Shown: piece by piece, positions 1-6,604 of the stretch
How positions within the stretch are numbered: the stretch's first letter is position 1
How the letters are laid out: every line of letters starts with the position of its first letter
Assembly (NCBI RefSeq): GCF_001598375.1
Contig: NZ_BCYV01000011.1
Location: forward strand, 186,001-250,000
Origin: Novosphingobium capsulatum NBRC 12533
GTDB lineage: Bacteria > Pseudomonadota > Alphaproteobacteria > Sphingomonadales > Sphingomonadaceae
Reading direction: 5' to 3'
DNA length: 64,000 nt
The notes under the pieces: generated by a model
What the model was told of the DNA's origin: nothing
The model's input: the letters and a program-made list of their open reading frames with translations, nothing else
The model's database searches: none
Position numbers and translations under genes: made by a program

Positions 1-870
1 AGCACCGCCGCGCGCGAAGTGTTCGAGGAAGTGGACGACGCGCTCGGCCAGAAGCTGTTCCAGATCATGACCCAGGGCCCCGATGATGCGCTGACCCTGA
101 CGGAAAATGCCCAGCCCGCGATCATGGCCCATGCCATCGCCGTGCTGCGCGTGCTGGAAAAGGAAGGCGGCATCCAGCTGGCCGACAAGGCCGATTTCGT
201 GGCAGGGCACAGCCTGGGCGAATATACCGCGTTGTGCGCTGCCGGTGCGTTTTCGCTGGCCGATACCGCCCGCCTGCTCAAGCTGCGCGGGCAATCGATG
301 CAGGCCGCCGTGCCGGTGGGCGAAGGCGCGATGTGCGCACTGCTTGGCGCCGATATCGACAAGGCCACCGCGCTGGCCGAAGCCGCTGCGCAGGGTGAAG
401 TCTGCACCGTGGCCAACGACAACGATCCCACCCAGGTGGTTCTTTCCGGGCACAAGGGCGCGATCGAGCGCGCGGTGGCGCTGGTCAAGGAGCATGGCAT
501 CAAGCGCGGCGTGCTGCTGCCGGTGTCGGCCCCGTTCCACTGCCCGCTGATGCAGCCGGCCGCCGATGCCATGGCCCAGGCGCTGGCCGCCACGCCGCCC
601 CAGGCCTTTCGCGTGCCGCTGTTCGCCAACGTGACCGCCTCCATCGTCACTGATCCGGCGCAGGTGCAGCAACTGCTGGTAGAGCAAGTCACTGGCCGCG
701 TGCGCTGGCGCGAAAGCGCGATCGCGATGAAGGACGCCGGCGTCGAGGCGTTCGTCGAACTGGGCGGCAAGGTGCTGGCACCGATGATCACCCGCTCGGC
801 CGGGGCCGATCTCTCCGTCACCAGCGTGATCACCATGGCCGACATCGAAGCCCTGGCCAAGGATCTCTGA
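1..870 (+). CDS. fabD: Malonyl-CoA:ACP transacylase (5' end off window)
   Basis: FabD loads malonate from CoA onto acyl carrier protein to supply fatty acid elongation in the cytoplasm. The frame is open from base 1 and the protein here lacks the usual N-terminal part with its GQGSQ motif, so the true start lies to the left. The nucleophile elbow GHSLGEY is present, with the catalytic serine codon at 211-213, and the conserved histidine is in SAPFHCP at 538-540. The C-terminus is complete. It sits upstream of fabG as in most proteobacteria, but the two genes are separated by about 500 bases carrying a small repeat-bounded gene. Confidence 0.96.
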   Translation, partial: STAAREVFEEVDDALGQKLFQIMTQGPDDALTLTENAQPAIMAHAIAVLRVLEKEGGIQLADKADFVAGHSLGEYTALCAAGAFSLADTARLLKLRGQSMQAAVPVGEGAMCALLGADIDKATALAEAAAQGEVCTVANDNDPTQVVLSGHKGAIERAVALVKEHGIKRGVLLPVSAPFHCPLMQPAADAMAQALAATPPQAFRVPLFANVTASIVTDPAQVQQLLVEQVTGRVRWRESAIAMKDAGVEAFVELGGKVLAPMITRSAGADLSVTSVITMADIEALAKDL

Positions 871-897
871 GAGCCAAGCAGATCAGGCAAAATGAAT

Positions 898-922
898 CGC
901 GCAGAGGCGCAGAGGCGCGGAG
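898..922 (+). repeat. Left arm of inverted repeat around GxxExxY gene
   Basis: This is a 25-base arm rich in the unit GCAGAGGC, which occurs twice in tandem. Its reverse complement reappears at 1329-1353 with 23 of 25 positions matching. It ends 9 bases before the start codon of the enclosed gene. Confidence 0.85.
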
Positions 923-931
923 GGGAAGTGC

Positions 932-1324
932 ATGACGGCAATCGACTCCATCAGCGGCGACGTGGTCGATGCCGCGATGCGCATTCACAAGGAGCTCGGT
1001 CCCGGACTGTTGGAAAGCGTTTATGAAGTCGTGCTTGCCGCTGCGTTGGAACGACGTGGATACAAGGTTGACCGGCAAAAGCCGGTCGATATCGAATTCG
1101 ATGGAATGCGCTTTCCGGCAGCTTTTCGGGCCGATCTGATTATCGAAGACAGGTTGATCGTAGAGATCAAGTCCGTGGAGAAACTCAGTCCGGCACATGC
1201 CAAACAGGTGCTGACGTATCTGCGCTTGATGAAACTGCCGGTTGGCTTGTTGCTGAATTTTTCGGGCGAAACGATGAAGGAAGGTATCCGGCGGCTGGTC
1301 AATAGCTATAGCCCTCAGTCCTGA
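932..1324 (+). CDS. GxxExxY family protein
   Basis: This 130-residue protein carries GPGLLESVYE near residue 22, which is the defining GxxExxY motif. A later IIEDRLIVEIKSVE stretch (about residues 70-83) resembles the D...ExK core of PD-(D/E)XK nuclease-fold proteins, with which this family has been grouped. Its function is unknown. The ATG follows the left repeat arm, with a purine-rich GGAGGGGAAG just upstream. The gene lies between fabD and fabG in the same direction and is bounded within a few bases on each side by inverted repeat arms. It therefore looks like an inserted cassette and not a native part of the fatty acid operon. Family assignment is confident; any biochemical role is inference. 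Confidence 0.85.
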   Translation: MTAIDSISGDVVDAAMRIHKELGPGLLESVYEVVLAAALERRGYKVDRQKPVDIEFDGMRFPAAFRADLIIEDRLIVEIKSVEKLSPAHAKQVLTYLRLMKLPVGLLLNFSGETMKEGIRRLVNSYSPQS

Positions 1325-1328
1325 CCTT

Positions 1329-1353
1329 CTCTGCGCCTCCGCGCCTCTGCGCG
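1329..1353 (+). repeat. Right arm of inverted repeat around GxxExxY gene
   Basis: This is the reverse complement of the arm at 898-922, with two mismatches. It begins 4 bases after the stop codon of the GxxExxY gene. The two arms could pair in the transcript and place the whole gene in the loop. I see no obvious target-site duplication outside the arms. Confidence 0.85.
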
Positions 1354-1378
1354 AACTATTGAAATCGGAGCCAAGATT

Positions 1379-2143
1379 ATGGAAAACCGTCTTTTTGACC
1401 TGACCGGCATGACTGCCCTGGTTACCGGCGCTGCTGGTGGTATCGGTTCGGCGATCAGCCATGCGCTGGCCCGCCAGGGGGCGCGGCTGGCGCTTTCGGG
1501 GACGAACCCGGCCAAGCTGCGCGCGTTTCGTGAAGAGCTGAACGAGACCTATGGCCACGACCATGTGGAAGTGACCTGCGACCTGTCGAACGCCGAACAG
1601 GTGGAAAAGCTGGTGCCTGCCGCGCTCGATACGCTCGGCAAGATCGACATCCTGGTCAACAACGCCGGCATCACCCGCGACAATCTGACGATGCGGATGA
1701 AGGACGACGAATGGGACGCGGTGATCCGCGTGAACCTGGAAGCGGCGTTCCGCCTGATGCGCAGCGCGACCAAGCCGATGATGAAGGCGCGTTTTGGCCG
1801 GATCATCTCGGTCACCAGCGTGGTGGGTGCCACGGGCAACCCCGGCCAGGTGAACTATGCCGCGGCGAAGGCTGGCCTTGTCGGCATGTCCAAGAGCCTG
1901 GCGCAGGAACTGGCCAGCCGCAACGTGACCGTCAACTGCGTGGCGCCCGGCTTCATCCGCACCGCGATGACCGATGTGTTGCCGGATGCGCAGAAGGATG
2001 CGCTCAACGGCCGCATTCCGATGGGCCGCATGGGCGAAGGCCAGGATATCGGCGCGGCGGTGGCCTATCTTGCCAGCAAGGAAGCCGGCTACGTCACCGG
2101 GCAGACGCTGCACGTCAACGGCGGCATGGCGATGTTCGCCTGA
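1379..2143 (+). CDS. fabG: 3-oxoacyl-ACP reductase
   Basis: FabG is the NADPH-dependent reductase of 3-oxoacyl-ACP in fatty acid elongation. The 254-residue protein is a short-chain dehydrogenase of normal length. It has the cofactor motif TGAAGGIG at residues 16-23, the NNAGITR motif near residue 90, and the catalytic triad Ser147, Tyr160 and Lys164 (YAAAK). The ATG at 1379 is preceded by a GGAG element. Its stop overlaps the start of the next gene by one base, so the two are co-transcribed. Confidence 0.97.
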   Translation: MENRLFDLTGMTALVTGAAGGIGSAISHALARQGARLALSGTNPAKLRAFREELNETYGHDHVEVTCDLSNAEQVEKLVPAALDTLGKIDILVNNAGITRDNLTMRMKDDEWDAVIRVNLEAAFRLMRSATKPMMKARFGRIISVTSVVGATGNPGQVNYAAAKAGLVGMSKSLAQELASRNVTVNCVAPGFIRTAMTDVLPDAQKDALNGRIPMGRMGEGQDIGAAVAYLASKEAGYVTGQTLHVNGGMAMFA

Positions 2144-2673
2144 TGCGCGGCGGGTGGGTGCTGGCCGTAGTGGCGGCTGGGCTGGCGGTGCCGGCCGCAG
2201 CCTTGGCGCGCCCGCCCGAAACGCTGGCCTGCGCGATCAAGGCCGCGCCCGAGGGGCTGGACCAGAAGGTGGCCGATGCCATCCTGACGCCCGGCACCCC
2301 CGCGGCCAATGCGACGCAGGCCGATCTGCGCGCGATCACCGATGCCTGCGCGGCCGACCAGTTGCTGAACGACAAGCAGCGCGATGCCTATTTCAGCTAT
2401 ACTTGGGGCCGCATGGGTCGCGATGCGCTCGATGGCCGCCTGGCGGCGCTGGGCATCGCCTCGGCGCTGATCGACCGGGCGCTCGATATCGGGCCTGGCA
2501 ACACCAACAACCCGGCCGACAAGGTGACGCCGGGCGATCTGCGCATCGTGAGCGAGGCGCTGGACAAGGCGGGCAAGCCCCCGGCCAGCGTGACATCCCA
2601 AGGCTGGCAATTGATCACCGGCTGGATCGTTGCCACCGCCCTGATGTTCGATGGGCAGCGCGATCTGGACTGA
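2143..2673 (+). CDS. Secreted hypothetical protein
   Basis: I do not recognise this 176-residue protein. It begins with a clear Sec signal peptide (MRGGWVLAVVAAGLAVPAAALA), so the mature form should be periplasmic. Two cysteines occur early in the mature part (TLACAIK and ITDACAAD) and could form a disulfide. The start codon overlaps the fabG stop as TGATG, so it is translationally coupled to the fatty acid operon. No transmembrane segment is evident after the signal, although a hydrophobic stretch lies near the C-terminus (LITGWIVATALMF). Confidence 0.8.
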   Translation: MRGGWVLAVVAAGLAVPAAALARPPETLACAIKAAPEGLDQKVADAILTPGTPAANATQADLRAITDACAADQLLNDKQRDAYFSYTWGRMGRDALDGRLAALGIASALIDRALDIGPGNTNNPADKVTPGDLRIVSEALDKAGKPPASVTSQGWQLITGWIVATALMFDGQRDLD

Positions 2674-2914
2674 AACGGCATTTTTTTCGAGTTTTCGGGT
2701 CATTTATGCACAGTTTCACTTGGGCCATGCATGGGGAGCCTTGCCCAAGGGGCACTCCACGCTAAGAAAGGTGGTCCGAAACGCAACGCTGCTGGCTGTG
2801 ATTCCATGGCCTTCTGGTGTGCAGCTAACCCGGACGGCGCCTGTCCGTCCAGTCCGGCCTGTTTCAGATCGGTTCTGAAGCAGCCGGGTTACGAGACTGG
2901 GGATCGAGACGAGA

Positions 2915-4033
2915 ATGAAGGCGACCATTGAACGCGCGACTCTTCTGCGCTGCCTGTCCCACGTCCAGTCGGTTGTCGAACGCCGCAACACCATTCCCAT
3001 CCTGTCGAACGTGCTGATCGAGGCGTCGGCCGACAATTCAGTGCGCCTGATGGCCACCGATCTTGATCTGCAGATCGTGGAATCGATGCCGGCGGTTTCG
3101 GTGGAGGGGCCGGGCGCGATCACGGTTTCGGCGCACCTGCTGTTCGATATCGCGCGCAAGCTGCCCGATGGCTCGCAAGTGAGCCTGGAAACCGCCGACA
3201 ACCGCATGGTGGTCAAGGCCGGACGCAGCCGTTTCCAGCTGCCCACGCTGCCGCGCGACGATTTCCCGGTGATCGTCGAAGGCGACCTGCCGACCAGCTT
3301 TGAAATTCCCGCGCGCGTGCTGGCCGAACTGATCGACCGCACCCGCTTTGCCATCTCCACCGAGGAAACCCGTTACTACCTCAACGGGATTTTCTTCCAC
3401 GTGGCCGATGAAGTGCTCAAAGCGGCCGCCACCGACGGCCACCGCCTGGCCCGCTACACCCTGACGCGCCCCGAAGGCGCCGAGGGCATGCCCGACGTGA
3501 TCGTGCCGCGCAAATGCGTGGGCGAACTGCGCAAGCTTTTGGAAGAAGTGCTCGATACCAATGTGCTGCTCGATCTGTCGGCCAGCAAGGTGCGCTTTAC
3601 CCTGGGCGGCGAACACGGCGTGGTGCTGACCAGCAAGCTGATCGACGGCACGTTCCCCGATTACAGCCGCGTGATCCCCACCGCCAACGACAAGCTGCTC
3701 AAGCTTGATCCGCGCAGCTTCTATGAAGGCGTGGACCGTGTGGCGACGATCGCCACCGAAAAGACCCGCGCGGTGAAGATGGCGCTGGAAACCGACCGCG
3801 TGACGCTGTCGGTCACCAGCCCGGACAACGGCACCGCGGCTGAAGAACTGCCGGCAGACTACACCGCGCAAGGCTTCGAGATCGGCTTCAACGCCAACTA
3901 TCTCAAGGACATCCTCAGCCAGATCGACGGCGACACGGTGGAGCTGCACCTGGCCGATGCCGGCGCGCCGACGCTGATCCGCAAGGATGACAAGTCGCCC
4001 GCGCTCTACGTGCTGATGCCGATGCGCGTCTGA
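2915..4033 (+). CDS. dnaN: DNA polymerase III beta subunit (sliding clamp)
   Basis: DnaN is the ring-shaped processivity clamp of DNA polymerase III. The 372-residue protein has the family's length and its typical termini: MKATIERATLLRCLSHVQSV at the start, and a final LYVLMPMRV matching the conserved clamp C-terminus. The N-terminal half has NTIPILSNVLIEA, and the middle has YYLNGIFFH followed by ATDGHRLA. It is not next to dnaA here. About 240 bases precede it, and a strong intrinsic terminator follows. Confidence 0.97.
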   Translation: MKATIERATLLRCLSHVQSVVERRNTIPILSNVLIEASADNSVRLMATDLDLQIVESMPAVSVEGPGAITVSAHLLFDIARKLPDGSQVSLETADNRMVVKAGRSRFQLPTLPRDDFPVIVEGDLPTSFEIPARVLAELIDRTRFAISTEETRYYLNGIFFHVADEVLKAAATDGHRLARYTLTRPEGAEGMPDVIVPRKCVGELRKLLEEVLDTNVLLDLSASKVRFTLGGEHGVVLTSKLIDGTFPDYSRVIPTANDKLLKLDPRSFYEGVDRVATIATEKTRAVKMALETDRVTLSVTSPDNGTAAEELPADYTAQGFEIGFNANYLKDILSQIDGDTVELHLADAGAPTLIRKDDKSPALYVLMPMRV

Positions 4034-4062
4034 CGCGGGGCAGGCCAGCCCGGCAACATACC

Positions 4063-4099
4063 AAAGGGGCGCGATCGGCCAGGCTGATCGCGCCCCTTT
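4063..4099 (+). terminator. Intrinsic terminator after dnaN
   Basis: A perfect 14-bp stem pairs 4063-4076 with 4086-4099 around a 9-base loop. It begins with AAAGGGGCGC and ends in TTT, 30 bases after the dnaN stop. Confidence 0.85.
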
Positions 4100-4217
4100 C
4101 GCGTTTCGGCAACGCGGGCGGCTGCCGGCACCTCGGGCAAATCCCTATATGCCTTTTCAGCGGTCTTGATCGCCCTGCGCCTATGCCTGTCGCATCGGAG
4201 TTAGACAGGTAGATCCC

Positions 4218-5651
4218 ATGGCGCTTACCCAGCAGGACGTTGACCGCAAGCTGACGTTCTTCAACATCAGCAGTGATGACGTGGCCCGGTTTGGCCAGAT
4301 TGCCGGCGCCATGGACGGCCTGGCTCCGCCGGCGCTGGAACGGCTGTATGATCGCATTGCCTTGACGCCGGAAACGGCGCGCTTCTTCCCTTCGCGCGCC
4401 GCCATGTCCCATGCCCGGGACAAGCAGATCGAGCATTGGGGCAGCATGTTCAGCGGCACGCCCGGCATGGCCTATGCCGAACGCGCCCAGCGCATCGGGG
4501 ATGTTCACGCGCGAATCGGGCTGGAGCCGGGCTGGTATATCGGTGCCTATGCCTCGGTGCTGGACGAGGTGATCGTGCGGTTTCTGGGGCGCGGCCTGGG
4601 CAAGCTGGGCAGCCGCCGCGCCAAGGCCGTGGCCACGCTGGTGAAGATGGCGCTGCTCGATATGGAAGTGGCGCTGTCTGCCTATTTCCAGGCGGAAGAT
4701 GCCAAGCGCCAGGCGGTGGTTACCCAGGTGGGCCATACCGTGCGCAAGATGACCGAGGGCGATTTTACCGTGGCGTTGACCGGCCTGCCCGAAGCCTATG
4801 CCGCGCTGGAAGCGGACCTGGAAACCATGCGCAAGAAGGTGAGCGGCGCGCTGGGCGCGGTCTCGCAGACTTCGCGCGCAGTCGACACCGGCGCCAAGGA
4901 AATTCGCGAGGCTTCGGACGATCTTGCCCGGCGGACGGAGCAGCAGGCAGCCTCGCTCGAAGAAGCCTCGGCCTCGATCACCACGCTGGCGGGCACGGTG
5001 GGCAAGACGGCCGAAGAAGCGACCCAGCTGCATTCGGCGGTGCAGGACGCCCATGGTGACGCGCGTCAGGGCGGCGGCGTGCTGGAAGAAGCGGTGCAGG
5101 CGATGAACGACATTCACCGCTCTGCCGCCGAGATCGGCAAGATCATCGCGGTGATCGATGGCATCGCCTTTCAAACCAACCTCCTGGCGCTCAACGCCGG
5201 GGTGGAAGCGGCGCGGGCGGGTGATGCCGGGCGCGGCTTTGCCGTGGTCGCCAACGAAGTGCGCGCGCTGGCGCAGCGATCGGCCGAGGCGGCGCTCGAT
5301 ATCAAGAAGCTGATCGGCGAAAGCTCTGTCCAGGTGGAACGCGGCGTGACGCTGGTGGACCAGACTGGCGAGACGTTCGAGCGGATCGTCAGCCGGGTGG
5401 GCGCGATTGCCGACGTGGCCAGCAACATTGCCGAGGGCGCCAGGGCACAGGCCGCGAATATCCGGCAGATTCAGGCCACGGTCAACGAACTGGACCTGAT
5501 GACCCAACAGAATGCGGCCATGGTGGAAGAAGCGACGGCGGCATCACGCAGCCTGGCTGGAGAGGCCGATCGCATGGCCGATCTCGTGGGCCATTTCCGC
5601 GTGGAAGGCCTGGTGCCACACCAGGCCAAGGCGACGCGGCGCGCGGCCTGA
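4218..5651 (+). CDS. Soluble globin-coupled chemoreceptor (HemAT-like)
   Basis: This 477-residue protein joins an N-terminal globin-type heme sensor (about residues 1-150) to a methyl-accepting chemotaxis signalling domain. The sensor has the HARIGLEPGWYIGAY signature, with His97 as the likely proximal heme ligand. A HAMP-like stretch follows, then the conserved signalling tip around residues 309-350 (FQTNLLALNAGVEAARAG, then GRGFAVVANEVRALAQRSA). There is no signal peptide and no membrane segment, so it should act in the cytoplasm, sensing O2 or another diatomic gas and signalling to CheA/CheW. No chemotaxis genes lie nearby and there is no C-terminal methyltransferase-docking pentapeptide. 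The ligand is inferred from the family. Confidence 0.93.
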   Translation: MALTQQDVDRKLTFFNISSDDVARFGQIAGAMDGLAPPALERLYDRIALTPETARFFPSRAAMSHARDKQIEHWGSMFSGTPGMAYAERAQRIGDVHARIGLEPGWYIGAYASVLDEVIVRFLGRGLGKLGSRRAKAVATLVKMALLDMEVALSAYFQAEDAKRQAVVTQVGHTVRKMTEGDFTVALTGLPEAYAALEADLETMRKKVSGALGAVSQTSRAVDTGAKEIREASDDLARRTEQQAASLEEASASITTLAGTVGKTAEEATQLHSAVQDAHGDARQGGGVLEEAVQAMNDIHRSAAEIGKIIAVIDGIAFQTNLLALNAGVEAARAGDAGRGFAVVANEVRALAQRSAEAALDIKKLIGESSVQVERGVTLVDQTGETFERIVSRVGAIADVASNIAEGARAQAANIRQIQATVNELDLMTQQNAAMVEEATAASRSLAGEADRMADLVGHFRVEGLVPHQAKATRRAA

Positions 5652-5668
5652 CGCGGCGCAGAGGCCCG

Positions 5669-6496
5669 TCACGCCGCGTCGAGAAATCCGCGCAGCGTGG
5701 CGGCAAAGCCTTCGGGATCGGCGAGCATGAACAAGTGCCCGCCGCCCTTGAACATTTCCAGCCGGCTGCCTGGGATGGCGCCGTGCAGGAACTGGGCATT
5801 GGCCGGCGGGATCAGCTGGTCTTCCTCGTCATGCATGACCAGAGTGGGCAGGGCCAGCAGCGGCAGGAACGGTGCGCTGCTCCAGGTGGAAAAAGCGGCC
5901 AACTGGCAAGCCCAGCCGACCGGCGAGGGCGGCATGGCCGCATTGAGCGATACTGCCTGGTGGCCACCGCCATTGTACAGCGAGGCAAGGTTGCGCTGCA
6001 GGGTGCGCGCGACGGTATATTCGCGCGGATCGGCCATGTGGCTCATGATCGCGGGATTGCCGGGCACCATCGCCGCCCCGGCGGCCGTGGCGGCCAGCGC
6101 CAGCCGGCCGATGCGGGCGCGATGCTGGAACGCGAACTGCTGCGCCACGGCGCCGCCCCAGCTGATGCCCAGCACGTCTACCGCATCGAGATGCAGGCGA
6201 TCGAGCAGCGCGGCCAGCGTGAGCGCGATACACGGCATGGTATAGGGAATGATCGGATCGGGTGACTTGCCGATGCCCGGCATATCGAAACTGATGATCC
6301 GGCGGCAGGGCAGGGCGCGAACCACCGGTTCGAGCAACTCCATGTTCATGCCGATGCCGCCCAGCAGCACCAGCGGACGCGCACCTTGGGCGCCGACATG
6401 CCACTGGCCAAGGCGCAGGCGCCGGCCAGCAACGCCAACCATCGAAAAATCAGCGGTAAAACTCGCCACGATCCCGTCATCTCCTGCCGGGTGCAT
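5669..6496 (-). CDS. phaZ: Intracellular poly(3-hydroxyalkanoate) depolymerase-like hydrolase
   Basis: This alpha/beta hydrolase probably degrades stored polyhydroxyalkanoate. GISWGGAVAQQFAF holds the nucleophile serine, and the following ATAAGAAMVPGNPAIM stretch is characteristic of the Pseudomonas-type PhaZ family. The acid lies in DEEDQLIPP and the histidine in GGGHLFML near the C-terminus. I chose the ATG at 6496 because the family's N-terminus aligns best from there; an in-frame GTG at 6547 would add 17 residues. It is divergent from the c-di-GMP gene next door, with a short shared promoter region. No PHA synthase is in view, so a related esterase role remains possible. Confidence 0.8.
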   Translation of the reverse strand: MHPAGDDGIVASFTADFSMVGVAGRRLRLGQWHVGAQGARPLVLLGGIGMNMELLEPVVRALPCRRIISFDMPGIGKSPDPIIPYTMPCIALTLAALLDRLHLDAVDVLGISWGGAVAQQFAFQHRARIGRLALAATAAGAAMVPGNPAIMSHMADPREYTVARTLQRNLASLYNGGGHQAVSLNAAMPPSPVGWACQLAAFSTWSSAPFLPLLALPTLVMHDEEDQLIPPANAQFLHGAIPGSRLEMFKGGGHLFMLADPEGFAATLRGFLDAA

Positions 6497-6604
6497 GGCG
6501 CCTGTGCGCCGGCAATCCCGCCAACGTTCGCCCTGATAAAGTCCCACCCACGTCCGGCATGCCGCCTAGCAGGTTCATTACGGAGGTAAAAGTGGGCAGA
6601 TTTC

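Noticed and set aside
830..2113. A 427-codon minus-strand open frame across fabD, the GxxExxY gene and fabG
   Set aside because: It runs antisense to three clear genes, has no recognisable domain, and is the usual shadow of GC-rich codons.
2651..2878. Short open frames in the gap before dnaN
   Set aside because: No ribosome site, no family likeness and unusual composition. The 241-base gap is better read as the dnaN promoter region.
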